Shown here: positions 17,171 to 26,536 of the stretch, piece by piece | Position numbering within the stretch: the stretch's first letter is position 1 | Layout of the letters: the number at the start of each line of letters is the position of its first letter | Source of the DNA: an uncultured Bacteroidales bacterium | GTDB lineage: Bacteria; Bacteroidota; Bacteroidia; Bacteroidales; UBA11471 | NCBI GenBank assembly: GCA_947593515.1 | Contig: CANQDQ010000011.1 | Coordinates: forward strand, 1-64,000 | Direction: 5' to 3' | DNA: 64,000 bases | Position numbers and translations under genes: made by a program | Notes under the pieces: generated by a model | What the model was told of the DNA's origin: nothing | Seen by the model: only the letters and a program-made list of their open reading frames with translations | Database searches by the model: none

Positions 17171-17875
17171 TTAAAATGTTATGGCGCACTGAAAGCCTAC
17201 GGCTGCCATCGTGTTGCGTTCCTGCTCGATGACCGTTGGGGCGACTTTCATCGAAAGGTTGTCGGAAATATCGAAATTATAAAGATGCGCATCGACGTAT
17301 GCTTCTATCATGGCGACGAAATAGACACCCACCATGGATATGATACATAAGTCGCGGTAGCGGCGGTACGAATCTTTTTTCTTTTTCATGGCGCTTTGCA
17401 GCCATTCCATGTTGGCGGCTATCCATTCGTCGTCGTGCCGTCGGTTGTATGAAAGGAAGTTTTTGTAACTTTCGGTATTCGGGTCGTTGTCCATGGCATC
17501 GCGGTAAGCGATGGAATAGTCGTTGTAGTAGCGGGCATTCCAGTTGGTCGCATAGATGAGAGCCATATAGCCGCCGACGAGGATAGGCAGTTTCCAGTAG
17601 CTCCGGTTGTAGATTTGCCCCAATCCCGGACAGAGCGCCGAGTACCACACGGCTTTGACGGGGTCGGGCGAAAAGGCGGTGCTGTCGATTACGTTCACCC
17701 CCTCGACCACTTCCACGTTTTCTATTTGAACGTTGGGCGAGATGAATATGCCCGTGCTGTCGTCTTTCGTTATGCCGTCGGAATAGACGGTTTGTCCCCG
17801 CACGACGGGGGCAAAGAAAATAAATGCCGACAGCATAAGGGCATTCCGGAATAATATGCGGCGAATACGGTTCAA
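17171..17875 (-). CDS. DUF5683 family membrane protein
   Basis: 234 aa with a signal or membrane segment at the N-terminus (NALMLSAFIFFAPVVRG) and a central hydrophobic region KAVWYSALCPGLGQIYNRSYWKLPIL that carries the PGLGQ-Y-YWK-P signature of DUF5683, plus a second membrane stretch (DLCIISMVGVYFVAMIEAYVDAHL). Function is unknown. It lies 4 nt after parB and 10 nt before the transglycosylase, so it may link the envelope to the chromosome-segregation operon. Confidence 0.85.
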   Translation of the reverse strand: MNRIRRILFRNALMLSAFIFFAPVVRGQTVYSDGITKDDSTGIFISPNVQIENVEVVEGVNVIDSTAFSPDPVKAVWYSALCPGLGQIYNRSYWKLPILVGGYMALIYATNWNARYYNDYSIAYRDAMDNDPNTESYKNFLSYNRRHDDEWIAANMEWLQSAMKKKKDSYRRYRDLCIISMVGVYFVAMIEAYVDAHLYNFDISDNLSMKVAPTVIEQERNTMAAVGFQCAITF

Positions 17876-17879
17876 GCGG

Positions 17880-18752
17880 TTATTTCAATTTGTCGAAAAG
17901 TGCGATAAGCCGTTCCAGCTCCTCTTCGTTGTGGAAAGGAATGGAAATTTTCCCTTTCCCTGCCGCGTTGCAGGAGAATTGCACCGGCGTTTTGAAAAAT
18001 TCGGAAAGGTGGTTGCGCAGAATATCGTAATCTCCTGCCGTCCCGTTCCGTTTTCCTTTTTTCTCCGGCGTCGAAGTTTCGGAGAGTTTTTTTGCCAATT
18101 CTTCCACTTTCCGCACCGAATAGGCGTGTTCGTGTATCTGTTCGTAGAGTTGGAGTTGCAGCACCGGATTGTCGACCGAGAGCAACGCGCGGGCGTGTCC
18201 CATGTCGAGGGTTTTGTTTTTCAGCCCGAGCTGTATTTCCGCCGGTAATTTCAGCAGCCGCAGGTAGTTGGCTATCGTGGCGCGCTTCTTTCCCACCCGC
18301 TCGCTGAGGCGGTCTTGGGTCAGGTCGTATTGTTCCAAAAGTTTTTGGAAAGTGAGGGCTATTTCGATGGGGTTGAGGTCTTCGCGCTGTATGTTTTCGA
18401 TAAGTGCCATTTCCATGACGGTCTCGTCTTCGACAGTGCGGATATAGGCGGGAATCGTTTCCAGACCGGCTTGCAGAGCAGCCCGATAGCGGCGCTCGCC
18501 GGAGATGATTTGGTAGCTGCCGTCGCGCATTTGCCGCAGCGTAATGGGCTGTATGATACCCAATTCGCGGATAGAGGCTGCCAATTCGTTCAGCGATTCG
18601 GCGTCGAACTCCTGACGGGGTTGGTCGGGGTTCGGTTTGATGAGAGAGAGTTTTATCTCGTTAATGGAAGAAGACCCGCCGGTTTTCAGCTCGTCGATGG
18701 AAATCAAGGCGTCGAGTCCGCGACCGAGTGCATTTCGTTTGTTCGTGGGCAT
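17880..18752 (-). CDS. parB: chromosome-partitioning protein ParB
   Basis: DNA-binding CTPase of the ParABS system that loads and spreads at parS. 290 aa. N-terminus with ALGRGLDALI; ParB/sulfiredoxin domain at about 30-120 with NPDQPRQEFD, ELGIIQPITLRQ and the CTP-binding ISGERRYRAALQAGLETIPAYI; then EMALIENIQREDLNPIEIA and the helix-turn-helix LSERVGKKRATIANYLRLLKLP. It starts 3 nt after parA. I saw no GTTTCACGTGAAAC-type parS copy in the window. Confidence 0.96.
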   Translation of the reverse strand: MPTNKRNALGRGLDALISIDELKTGGSSSINEIKLSLIKPNPDQPRQEFDAESLNELAASIRELGIIQPITLRQMRDGSYQIISGERRYRAALQAGLETIPAYIRTVEDETVMEMALIENIQREDLNPIEIALTFQKLLEQYDLTQDRLSERVGKKRATIANYLRLLKLPAEIQLGLKNKTLDMGHARALLSVDNPVLQLQLYEQIHEHAYSVRKVEELAKKLSETSTPEKKGKRNGTAGDYDILRNHLSEFFKTPVQFSCNAAGKGKISIPFHNEEELERLIALFDKLK

Positions 18753-18755
18753 ATG

Positions 18756-19529
18756 TTATTTGCTTCGTTTTTCTCTGTTTATCAATTCTTTGGCGAGGTG
18801 CATATGGCTTATGGCGCCTTTCGATGTCGGGTCGTACATCAGTACAGGAATGCCGTGGCTCGGAGCTTCGCTCAGGCGGGTGTTGCGCGGAATCACCGTG
18901 TCGAATACCAATTCGCGGAAGTGGCTTTTCAGCTCTTCGTAAATCTGGTTGCCGAGCCGCAGGCGGGCGTCGTACATGGTGAGCAGGAAGCCTTCGATGT
19001 CGAGCGACGGGTTCAACCGCGATTTGATGAGTTTTATGGTATTGAGCAATTTGCTGATTCCCTCCAACGCGAAGTATTCGGCTTGCACGGGTATGATGAC
19101 GGAGTCGGTAGCCGTCAGCGAATTGACGGTGATAAGTCCCAACGACGGCGAACAGTCGATGAGTATGTAGTCGTATTCCCCTTTTATTTCTTCGATAAGG
19201 TGTTGCAGCACCCGCTCCCGATTGGGGGTGTTCAACAGTTCGAGTTCGGCGCCTACGAGGTCGATGTGCGAGCATACGATGTCCAGCCCCGATACGCAGG
19301 AGGTTTCGATGGCTTCCCGCAAAGAAACTTCCCCGATGAGGCAGTCGTAAATGGAGTATTTTGCTTGCGATATATCCACCCCCAAGCCCGACGATGCGTT
19401 GGCTTGCGGGTCGGCGTCGATGAGCAGCACTTTCCGGTCTTGTGCCGCCAGCGAGGCTGCCAGATTTATGGCTGTCGTGGTTTTTCCTACGCCGCCTTTT
19501 TGGTTGGCTATGGCGATGATTTTACCCAT
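18756..19529 (-). CDS. parA: chromosome-partitioning ATPase ParA (Soj)
   Basis: 257 aa from the start MGKIIAIANQKGG; the 42 extra N-terminal residues in the track do not fit the family. Deviant Walker A KGGVGKTT (about 10-17), switch DADPQANASSGLG, Walker B YILIDCSPSLGLIT. Family knowledge: a dimeric ATPase that binds DNA nonspecifically and moves ParB-parS complexes. It heads the operon with parB, DUF5683 and the MltD-like gene; the likely -7 box is at 19687-19694, leaving a long leader of about 150 nt. Confidence 0.95.
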   Translation of the reverse strand: MGKIIAIANQKGGVGKTTTAINLAASLAAQDRKVLLIDADPQANASSGLGVDISQAKYSIYDCLIGEVSLREAIETSCVSGLDIVCSHIDLVGAELELLNTPNRERVLQHLIEEIKGEYDYILIDCSPSLGLITVNSLTATDSVIIPVQAEYFALEGISKLLNTIKLIKSRLNPSLDIEGFLLTMYDARLRLGNQIYEELKSHFRELVFDTVIPRNTRLSEAPSHGIPVLMYDPTSKGAISHMHLAKELINREKRSK

Positions 19530-19686
19530 GATTCTTTTTTTTAACAAAGTAAAGGCAAACCCGTCGGATTTTACCTCGTTTCGGAAGCGAATTTGTCGGC
19601 ATTGTTGATAAATTGTTTCCGATGTTGAAAAAGCGAGCCTGCTTTTTTCCGTCAAAGAATCGGCGCTCTTTCTTTCAAGTTTGCTA

Positions 19687-19694
19687 CAAAGATA
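19687..19694 (-). promoter_or_regulatory. -7 box for the parA operon
   Basis: The minus strand reads TATCTTTG, a full TAnnTTTG match. There is no TTTG at the 19-nt spacing. Confidence 0.5.
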
Positions 19695-19808
19695 CGATTT
19701 TAGTGTGAAAACGGAAGCGCTTTTGACTTACTTTTGCAATTGAAAGCCTTGTGAAAACGTTCATTTGCCGATTGTTTGTCGAAAATTTGCATAACAGGCA
19801 GATAAAAA

Positions 19809-19839
19809 TTTGATATTGCGCTTATTTCTTTTATCTTTG
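19809..19839 (+). promoter_or_regulatory. promoter of the pectinesterase-GH43 operon
   Basis: TTTG at 19809-19812, a spacer of exactly 19 nt, then TATCTTTG at 19832-19839: a full match to the Bacteroides promoter consensus. The predicted leader is only about 15 nt. Confidence 0.8.
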
Positions 19840-19860
19840 TCCCACAAAATACCAACGACC

Positions 19861-20847
19861 ATGAAACACCTTTTTCAATTTGTCGTGATGCTGCTGTTTT
19901 CAGCATCGCTCTCGGCTGCCGGTGCGCCGCAGCGTCTTCTTGTCGTCGCCCAAGACGGTACGGGCGATTACACGTCCATACAGGAAGCCATTTATGCCAT
20001 ACGCGATTATACGCCCGTTCCCGTTACCGTTTTCATCAAAAACGGCGTCTATCGCGAGAAACTCATCATTCCGTCGTGGAAGTGCGATATTACCTTGCAG
20101 GGCGAGAGCGCCGAAAATACGATTATCACGTACGATGATTATGCCGGAAAAATGCTGGTGTATTTCGGCGCGATGATTGAGAAAATGGGAACGTTCCGCT
20201 CGCATACGCTGCTGGTGGCGGGGCATCGCATCACGCTGGAAAATCTTACGATTGAAAATACCGCCGGCAGGGTAGGACAGGCTGTTGCGCTGCATACTGA
20301 AGGCGATGGCATCATCGTGCGCAACTGCCGCCTGAAAGGCAATCAGGACACCGTCTTTACCGGCGACGAAAAGAGTCATGTCTATTTTGTGAATTGTTAT
20401 ATCGAAGGAACGACCGATTTTATTTTCGGTCCGGCGACTTGCTGGTTCGAGAGGTGTGAAATACACAGCCTTCAAAATTCGTATGTTACCGCCGCTTCGA
20501 CACCGGAAGAGCACCCATTCGGCTATGTGTTCCACAACTGCTGGCTGACAGCTGCCGACGGTGTCAATAAAGTCTATCTCGGACGTCCGTGGCGCGCCCA
20601 CGCTGCTGTCGCTTTCATCGATTGCAAGTTGGGCGGGCATATCCGCGCCGAAGGCTGGGAAAACTGGCGGAATCCGGAAAATGAAAAGACTGCCCGATAT
20701 AGCGAATACAACTGCTCGGGTGAGGGCGCTTCCACCGACAAACGCGTGAATTGGTGCCGCCAACTCTCCAAACGGGAGGTGAAAAAATATACCCGTGAAA
20801 AAGTTTTGAACGGGACGTGGTGGAAAGACACACCAGAAAACGAATAA
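19861..20847 (+). CDS. pectinesterase (CE8)
   Basis: Removes methyl esters from homogalacturonan. 328 aa from the start MKHLFQFVVMLLFSASLSA, a signal peptide; the 17 residues upstream in the track overlap the promoter. Right-handed beta-helix family. Motifs: DGTGDYTSIQEAI, the catalytic stretch GNQDTVFT, DFIFGPATCWFE with the second catalytic Asp, and the Arg of VYLGRPWRAHA. No lipobox, so it is probably periplasmic or secreted. It is followed after 20 nt by a GH43 gene, which suggests joint action on plant cell-wall pectin. Confidence 0.94.
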   Translation: MKHLFQFVVMLLFSASLSAAGAPQRLLVVAQDGTGDYTSIQEAIYAIRDYTPVPVTVFIKNGVYREKLIIPSWKCDITLQGESAENTIITYDDYAGKMLVYFGAMIEKMGTFRSHTLLVAGHRITLENLTIENTAGRVGQAVALHTEGDGIIVRNCRLKGNQDTVFTGDEKSHVYFVNCYIEGTTDFIFGPATCWFERCEIHSLQNSYVTAASTPEEHPFGYVFHNCWLTAADGVNKVYLGRPWRAHAAVAFIDCKLGGHIRAEGWENWRNPENEKTARYSEYNCSGEGASTDKRVNWCRQLSKREVKKYTREKVLNGTWWKDTPENE

Positions 20848-20867
20848 AAACCTGTAAATATAAATCC

Positions 20868-22538
20868 ATGAAAAAGAGTAACATCATTGTTTTGTTTCTG
20901 TTGCTTGCCGGCGCGTTGTCGGCTCAACAGGTATCGGAAGTATGGGCGCCCGATCTCGGGAACGGCAAGTACAAAAACCCGATTATCGACGCCGACTATT
21001 CCGACCCCGACGTCTGCCGCGTGGGCGACGATTACTACATGACTTCTTCGAGTTTCAACTGCATTCCGGCTTTGCAAATACTTCATTCCAAAGATTTGGT
21101 AAACTGGACGATTATCGGCTGCGCTGCCGAACGGCTTGCACCCGAAGAAGATTTCTCGAAACCGCAGCATGGCAACGGCGTATGGGCGCCGAGCATCCGT
21201 TACCATGACGGCGAATTTTATGTTTGCTACGGCGACCCCGACAGAGGTATTTATATGATTAAAACAAAAGACCCTGCCGGTCGCTGGGACGAGCCGATAC
21301 TTATTCGTCCGGCAGTGGGACTTATCGACCCGTGTCCTTTTTGGGACGAAGACGGTCGCGCCTATGTCGCACACGGATATGCCGGCAGTCGGGCTGGCGT
21401 GAAAAGCATTCTCGGTATGTTCGAAATGACACCCGACGGCACGGCGAGCATCGGAGCCGACCGTGTCGTTTACGACGGACATATCGACAACGAAACCATC
21501 GAAGGAGCGAAAATGTACAAACGCGGCGACTACTATTACATCTTTTCTCCCGCCGGCGGTGTGGCTACCGGCTGGCAGGTCGTACTCCGCTCCAAAAATG
21601 TATGGGGTCCCTACGAAACCCGTACAGTCATGGCGCAGGGAAGTACCGATGTCAATGGCCCTCACCAAGGTGCGTGGGTCGATACGCCCGACGGACAGGA
21701 ACACTGGTTCCTCCATTTCCAAGACAAAGGGGCTTACGGTCGGGTAGTACATCTGCAACCGATGGAATGGCTCGAAAATGGTTGGCCTGTTATCGGCGTC
21801 GATAAAGACGGCGACGGCTGCGGCGAACCGGTTGCCACTTACCGCAAACCCAATGTGGGCAAGAGTTATCCCAAAGCTACGCCCGCCGATACCGACGAAT
21901 TCGACGGCACGGAACTCGGGCTGCAATGGCAGTGGCACGGCAATCCCAATGCACTGTGGTATTTCTGCGATGCCGCTTCTTCGACGCTGCGCCTTTTCTC
22001 GCACCACACGCCCGACATGAAAAGTCTGTACGACGTGCCTAACCTGCTTCTGCAAAAATTCCCGACCGAAAATTTCACCGCGACGACGAAAGTGAAATTC
22101 GCTCCGCGCGAGAGAAACGGCAAGCGGGAGTCGGGCGAACGCGCCGGTCTTGTGATTATGGGGCTCGACTATGCCGTACTCGCTTTGGAGAGCCGCCCCG
22201 ACGGAATCTATCTGGTGCAGGCGGATTGCAAGAAAGCCGATAAAGGCGCGGTGGAAAAAGAGAATGCCGCTCTGAAACTCGATGGCAGCGAAATATACTT
22301 GCAAGTGAAAGTGAAACAAGCCGGCGCCAAAAAAACGAAAGCCAAAGGCGATTACCGCTGCGAATGCACTTTCCTGTACAGCCTCGACGGAAACAAATAC
22401 ATACCGTTCGGCGAAACGTTTGTCGCCAGAGAAGGGCAGTGGATAGGCGCGAAAACCGGACTCTTCTGCACCCGCACGTGGAAAAGCAACGACAGCGGCT
22501 GGCTGGATGTCGATTGGTTCCGCTTCACGAAAAAATAA
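20868..22538 (+). CDS. glycoside hydrolase family 43 enzyme
   Basis: 556 aa with signal peptide MKKSNIIVLFLLLAGALSAQ. The five-bladed propeller (about 30-325) has the family acidic triad: catalytic base Asp46 in DYSDPDV, the pKa-modulating Asp in LIDPCPFWDEDGRAY, and the general acid Glu in ETIEGAKMYKRGDYYY. A C-terminal beta-sandwich (about 345-555, FDGTELGLQWQW onward) is the usual GH43 C2 partner. Probable activity: beta-xylosidase, alpha-L-arabinofuranosidase or related, acting on side chains. The gene is second in an operon with the pectinesterase. No SusC/SusD pair is nearby. Confidence 0.92.
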   Translation: MKKSNIIVLFLLLAGALSAQQVSEVWAPDLGNGKYKNPIIDADYSDPDVCRVGDDYYMTSSSFNCIPALQILHSKDLVNWTIIGCAAERLAPEEDFSKPQHGNGVWAPSIRYHDGEFYVCYGDPDRGIYMIKTKDPAGRWDEPILIRPAVGLIDPCPFWDEDGRAYVAHGYAGSRAGVKSILGMFEMTPDGTASIGADRVVYDGHIDNETIEGAKMYKRGDYYYIFSPAGGVATGWQVVLRSKNVWGPYETRTVMAQGSTDVNGPHQGAWVDTPDGQEHWFLHFQDKGAYGRVVHLQPMEWLENGWPVIGVDKDGDGCGEPVATYRKPNVGKSYPKATPADTDEFDGTELGLQWQWHGNPNALWYFCDAASSTLRLFSHHTPDMKSLYDVPNLLLQKFPTENFTATTKVKFAPRERNGKRESGERAGLVIMGLDYAVLALESRPDGIYLVQADCKKADKGAVEKENAALKLDGSEIYLQVKVKQAGAKKTKAKGDYRCECTFLYSLDGNKYIPFGETFVAREGQWIGAKTGLFCTRTWKSNDSGWLDVDWFRFTKK

Positions 22539-22553
22539 AAATTTTCGATAGAA

Positions 22554-22580
22554 ATCCGGCGGGAATATTCCCCGCCGGAT
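22554..22580 (+). terminator. probable terminator hairpin after the GH43 gene
   Basis: Perfect 10-bp stem ATCCGGCGGG with its complement and a 7-nt loop. The following sequence AACATTTATATAAA is only weakly T-rich, so it could also be a leader hairpin of purT, which starts 24 nt later. Confidence 0.6.
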
Positions 22581-22603
22581 AACATTTATATAAAAATCTT
22601 GCT

Positions 22604-23794
22604 ATGACAAAAATCGGAACAGCCCTGTCAAAAGTCGGGACAAAAGTCGTGCTGTGCGGCTCCGGCGAACTCGGTAAGGAAGTTACCATCGAATTGCAGC
22701 GTTATGGCGTCGAAGTCGTTGCGCTCGACAAATATCCCAATGCCCCCGCCATGCAGGTGGCGCATCGCTCCTATGTACTGTCGATGCTCGACGGCGCCAA
22801 GTTGCGCGAAATCATCGAGAAAGAGAAGCCCGACCATATCATTCCCGAAGTGGAGGCTATCGCTACGCCCACCCTTGTGGAGCTTGAAAAGGAAGGCTAT
22901 CATGTAACTCCCACCGCCAAAGCGACTTTCCTGACCATGAATCGTGAGGGCATACGCCGTCTTGCCGCTGAGGAGCTGGGGCTGAAAACGTCGCCCTACC
23001 GCTTTGCTTCGACGCGCGAGGAGTTCGAGGCTGCCGTGCGTGAAATCGGTATGCCGTGCGTCGTGAAGCCCATTATGAGTTCGTCGGGACACGGACAGAG
23101 CGTCATTCGTTCCGAAGCCGATATAGAACATTCGTGGAAATATGCGCAGGAGGGCGGTCGCGCCGGTGCCGGTCGCGTCATCGTCGAGGGCTTCATCGAC
23201 TTCGACTATGAAATTACTCTCCTTACCGTGCGTCATATCGGGGGCACTACGTTCCTTAAACCTATCGGACACCATCAGGTCGATGGCGACTATCGGGAGT
23301 CGTGGCAGCCGCAAGCCATGAGCGAGAAGGCGCTGAAAGCCGCCGAAGAAATTGCCCGTAAAATCACCGATGCGCTCGGAGGTTGGGGCATCTTCGGCGT
23401 GGAGATGTTCATCAAAGGCGATGACGTGATTTTCAGCGAAGTGTCGCCCCGTCCGCACGATACCGGTATGGTAACGATGATTTCGCAGGATTTGTCGGAA
23501 TTTGCGCTGCACGCCCGTGCCGTGTTGGGCTTGCCCGTGCCGGGTATTCGCTTCCATGCTCCGTCGGCGTCGAAAGCCATTGTCGTCGAGGGCGATACCG
23601 ATAAAGTCGAGTTCGACAACCTCGAAGCCGTGTTGGGTGAACCCGATGTGCAGCTGCGCATATTCGGGAAAGCCGAAGTGAACGGGCATCGCCGTCTCGG
23701 CGTGCTTCTTGCCTGCGCCGATACGGTGGAGGAGGCGCTCGCCAAAGTGGAGCGGGCTTATGCCAAATTGAAAATCAACGTTCTGCCCCGATAG
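22604..23794 (+). CDS. purT: formate-dependent phosphoribosylglycinamide formyltransferase
   Basis: Purine synthesis step 3 by the formate route: formate, ATP and GAR give FGAR. 396 aa, an ATP-grasp enzyme. N-terminal pre-grasp domain with [19 protein letters not shown] (about 16-34) and [21 protein letters not shown]; grasp domain with [16 protein letters not shown] and [20 protein letters not shown]; metal- and phosphate-binding stretch [27 protein letters not shown]. It is alone, ending against a strong bidirectional terminator. Confidence 0.96.
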   Translation: MTKIGTALSKVGTKVVLCGSGELGKEVTIELQRYGVEVVALDKYPNAPAMQVAHRSYVLSMLDGAKLREIIEKEKPDHIIPEVEAIATPTLVELEKEGYHVTPTAKATFLTMNREGIRRLAAEELGLKTSPYRFASTREEFEAAVREIGMPCVVKPIMSSSGHGQSVIRSEADIEHSWKYAQEGGRAGAGRVIVEGFIDFDYEITLLTVRHIGGTTFLKPIGHHQVDGDYRESWQPQAMSEKALKAAEEIARKITDALGGWGIFGVEMFIKGDDVIFSEVSPRPHDTGMVTMISQDLSEFALHARAVLGLPVPGIRFHAPSASKAIVVEGDTDKVEFDNLEAVLGEPDVQLRIFGKAEVNGHRRLGVLLACADTVEEALAKVERAYAKLKINVLPR

Positions 23795-23809
23795 ATTGTC
23801 GGACGTTTT

Positions 23810-23853
23810 AATAAGAAAAGAGCCGTTACCTGCGTAACGGCTCTTTTCTTATT
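23810..23853. terminator. bidirectional terminator between purT and mrp
   Basis: Perfect 20-bp stem (AATAAGAAAAGAGCCGTTAC with its complement) with loop CTGC; A-rich and T-rich flanks give U-tails on both strands. The stem includes the mrp stop codon. Confidence 0.92.
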
Positions 23854-24955
23854 TCTGCGTCTCGACGACGCGGGTAGGCGGCTGCGTGTCGTTGCGGCGC
23901 TGCACGGCTTCCACGACCTGCTGCGCCAAGTCGGCGAAAGCCTGTCCGGTGAGCGTGTGCTCGTCGAGGGCGACCGGCCGTCCGCCGTCGCCGCCGTCGC
24001 AAATGCTCTGCACAATGGGAATCTGCCCCAGCAGCGGGACGTTCATCTCTTCCGCCAACCGTTTCACACCCTCTTTTCCGAACAGGTAGTAACGGTTCTG
24101 CGGCAGCTCCGCCGGAGTGAACCATGCCATGTTCTCCACCAGTCCGAGCACGGGCACGTTCACTTTGTCGTTGGTAAACAGGTCGATGCCTTTGCGCGCA
24201 TCTGCCAGAGCCACCTGCTGCGGGGTCGATACCACGATGGCGCCGGTAATGGCAAGCGTCTGAATGAGGGTGAGGTGTATATCGCTCGTGCCGGGCGGGA
24301 GGTCTAAGACGAAATAATCGAGTTCGCCCCAATCGGCGTCGGCAATCAGTTGTTTCAGGGCGTTGCTTGCCATGCCGCCGCGCCATACGACCGCGCTGTC
24401 GGCATTGACGAAAAAGCCTATGGAGAGCAGCTTCACGCCGTATTTTTCAATCGGGATTATCAGTTCGCGACCCTCCACTTCCTCTGCGTAGGGGCGGGCA
24501 TCTTCCACCCCGAACATTTTGGGCATCGAGGGTCCGAAAATATCGGCATCGAGCAATCCCACTTTATAACCCTCTTTTGCCAGCGCCACCGCCAGATTCG
24601 CCGCTACGGTCGATTTGCCTACGCCGCCTTTCCCCGACGATACGGCGATGATGTTTTTCACCTGCGGCAGCAGTTTGTCGGGGGCGGGAGCCTGTTGTTT
24701 CCGGAACTGTTCGCGGATATTTCCTTTTATATCCACGTCGGCGCCCACGTAGGTGAGAATGGCGGTTTCCGCCGCTTTCACCACCGACTTGCGGAACGGG
24801 TCGTTCTCCCGCTCGAAGATGAGAGAAAACGAAACTTTGTTCCCGTCGATGCGTATATCTTCACCCACCATGCCTGCGGCAACGAGGTCTTTCCCGCTGC
24901 CCGGATAACGCACCGTTGCCAGTGCGTCGAGAATCAATTTGGGATAAATCGTCAT
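23849..24955 (-). CDS. Mrp/ApbC family iron-sulfur carrier ATPase
   Basis: 368 aa. N-terminal MIP18/DUF59 domain (about 1-90, ILDALATVRYPGSGKDLVAAGMV), then a P-loop NTPase with GKGGVGKSTVAANLAVALA (about 109-127), LDADIFGPSMPKMFG and LDLPPGTSDIHLTLIQ. Family knowledge: carries and delivers [4Fe-4S] clusters. The CxxC cluster-binding pair common in the C-terminal part of this family is not evident here; I see only IVQSICDGGDGG. The gene is third in an operon with the S24 regulator and trmB (27 nt after trmB). Confidence 0.9.
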   Translation of the reverse strand: MTIYPKLILDALATVRYPGSGKDLVAAGMVGEDIRIDGNKVSFSLIFERENDPFRKSVVKAAETAILTYVGADVDIKGNIREQFRKQQAPAPDKLLPQVKNIIAVSSGKGGVGKSTVAANLAVALAKEGYKVGLLDADIFGPSMPKMFGVEDARPYAEEVEGRELIIPIEKYGVKLLSIGFFVNADSAVVWRGGMASNALKQLIADADWGELDYFVLDLPPGTSDIHLTLIQTLAITGAIVVSTPQQVALADARKGIDLFTNDKVNVPVLGLVENMAWFTPAELPQNRYYLFGKEGVKRLAEEMNVPLLGQIPIVQSICDGGDGGRPVALDEHTLTGQAFADLAQQVVEAVQRRNDTQPPTRVVETQK

Positions 24956-24982
24956 TTTATTTGTCGTTTGTTGAAAGTGTCG

Positions 24983-25741
24983 TTATTTTCCGCTTGCCGC
25001 TGCGCTGCGTTTGCTGCGGTTGAAGCTGCGGTAGGTGTCGTATTCGATTTCCGTGTCCGGCTCCGTCCATACTTCGCGGGGTTCGCATACGAATTGCAGG
25101 TATTTTATCGTCATGCCGCGCTCGAGCCACTGCTGTTCGTAGAAAGTGCGTATCGACAATATTTCGTCGTCGATGCCCGAATGGTAAAGGTCGTCCGTCT
25201 GCATCTTTACGGGCAGCCTGTTGGCTTTCACCATTTCGCAGGTGTAGGTGTAGAGGAAAGGGCTGTCGCATTTGAGATGTATCACGCCGTCGGGACGCAG
25301 TACGCGGCGATACAGTTCCATGAAGCGGGTCGAGGTAAGCCGTTTCCGCACTTTTTTCATCTGCGGGTCGGGAAAGGTAATCCATATCTCCGACACTTCG
25401 TCGGGGGCGAAAAAACGGTCAAGCAGCTCTATCGAGGTGCGCAGAAAAGCGACGTTCTTCAACCCCTCTTGCAGCGAGGCTTTTGCGCCCGTCCACATAC
25501 GCGCCCCCTTTATATCGATACCGATGAAATTCTTTTGCGGGTATTTGCGTGCCAGCCCTACGGCGTATTCGCCTTTGCCGCAGCCCAATTCGAGTACGAT
25601 AGGAGCGTCGTTCCCGAAAAAGTCGGCATTCCAGTGCCCCCGCATGGCAAAACCTTTTTCCTGCAAGGCGGCAAACGGATATTGGAATACGTGCGGGTAT
25701 CCGTTCATGTCGTCGAATTTTTGTAATTTGTTCTTTCCCAT
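24983..25741 (-). CDS. trmB: tRNA (guanine-N7-)-methyltransferase
   Basis: Methylates G46 in the tRNA variable loop using SAM. 252 aa. Motifs: [20 protein letters not shown] (SAM site, about 53-72), [13 protein letters not shown], and the family hallmark [20 protein letters not shown]. Start [12 protein letters not shown]. It lies 10 nt after the S24 regulator gene and 27 nt before mrp, so the three are probably co-transcribed. Confidence 0.95.
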   Translation of the reverse strand: MGKNKLQKFDDMNGYPHVFQYPFAALQEKGFAMRGHWNADFFGNDAPIVLELGCGKGEYAVGLARKYPQKNFIGIDIKGARMWTGAKASLQEGLKNVAFLRTSIELLDRFFAPDEVSEIWITFPDPQMKKVRKRLTSTRFMELYRRVLRPDGVIHLKCDSPFLYTYTCEMVKANRLPVKMQTDDLYHSGIDDEILSIRTFYEQQWLERGMTIKYLQFVCEPREVWTEPDTEIEYDTYRSFNRSKRSAAASGK

Positions 25742-25751
25742 GCGTGTAGGT

Positions 25752-26438
25752 TTACATACGGCTGTCGAAGCGGATAATGTGCTCGACGACGAACAGGTCT
25801 TTTATCTCGCTTTTGCGTATCTCTATGTCGTCGTATTCCGTGTTGGCGCTCCGCAGAATCACCATCGACGGGTCGGTGTGCTTGCGTATATATTTCACCA
25901 TGCGGTAGTCTTCGAGCAGTATCACGTAGATTTGCCCCCAAAATATCAGGTCGGCGTTGCGCACTTCGCGTATCGCCACCATATCGCCGTTGCAGATGAC
26001 CGGCTGCATACTGTCGCCGCTTACCCGCACCACGCTGCAATCGGGGCTGATGAAAGGCACGTCGATGACTCCTATCAGCCGGTCGTTGGAAAACATCATG
26101 CTGCGCCCCATGCTGCCGGCGGTTACGTCTACATCATAGACTTTCGCTCCGGCCGCGGCGTCGCGCCGTATGGCAGATGCGGGCAGCGACAGCGCCGAAC
26201 TGTGTTGCGGCGGCATCATGTAGAATATGTTGCCCGTGCCGTTGAGCAGCCATTCTTTGGAGACGCCCAACCCCACGACGATTTTATTGATGAGCGAATC
26301 GTTGATAGGTAGTTTTCCGTTTATGTGTTTGGAAAAGTTGGAACGGTCGGTTTTGATGCGGTCGGCAAATTCGTTTTGCGTAACTTGCAGAATGCGAATA
26401 AGTTCGCGAATGCGACCGATAAGCACTTCATTTGTCAT
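25752..26438 (-). CDS. XRE/S24 LexA-like transcriptional regulator
   Basis: 228 aa from [13 protein letters not shown]; the 27 residues upstream in the track overlap the promoter. N-terminal helix-turn-helix (about 5-65, [23 protein letters not shown]) and a C-terminal S24 peptidase-like domain with the Ser of [18 protein letters not shown] and Lys in [11 protein letters not shown] as the expected Ser-Lys dyad; an Ala-Gly pair in DAAAGAKV is a possible self-cleavage site. It may respond to DNA damage or another stress. Likely autoregulated: an imperfect palindrome lies just upstream of its -7 box. It is the first gene of an operon with trmB and mrp. Confidence 0.9.
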   Translation of the reverse strand: MTNEVLIGRIRELIRILQVTQNEFADRIKTDRSNFSKHINGKLPINDSLINKIVVGLGVSKEWLLNGTGNIFYMMPPQHSSALSLPASAIRRDAAAGAKVYDVDVTAGSMGRSMMFSNDRLIGVIDVPFISPDCSVVRVSGDSMQPVICNGDMVAIREVRNADLIFWGQIYVILLEDYRMVKYIRKHTDPSMVILRSANTEYDDIEIRKSEIKDLFVVEHIIRFDSRM

Positions 26439-26516
26439 GGCAATTTTTTTGAGAGGTTGTGCCGTTTTGATAAATATCGCACGAAGAAGTGGGTATATTA
26501 CCATAGCTTTGTGTTG

Positions 26517-26524
26517 CAAAGATA
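26517..26524 (-). promoter_or_regulatory. -7 box for the S24 regulator operon
   Basis: The minus strand reads TATCTTTG, a full TAnnTTTG match, 79 nt upstream of the start codon. Confidence 0.5.
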
Positions 26525-26536
26525 GAAAAACTATTT

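Larger units (their letters stand above)
19530..19860. other. 331-nt intergenic region between parA and the pectinesterase gene
   Basis: Holds the parA -7 box (19687-19694, minus), a full pectinesterase promoter (19809-19839, plus), and a further plus-strand TACTTTTG box at 19729-19736 that has no matched gene of its own. No open reading frame of note and no parS-like palindrome was found. Confidence 0.6.

Noticed and set aside
17880-19860. parS sites near parAB
   Set aside because: No 16-bp GTTTCACGTGAAAC-like palindrome was found by eye. A GTGAAAATATTTCAC near 2274 is a different, chance-like repeat inside a coding region.
20574-22319. 581-aa minus-strand ORF opposite the GH43 gene
   Set aside because: Antisense shadow; composition follows from codon use of the plus-strand gene, and it has no recognizable domain.
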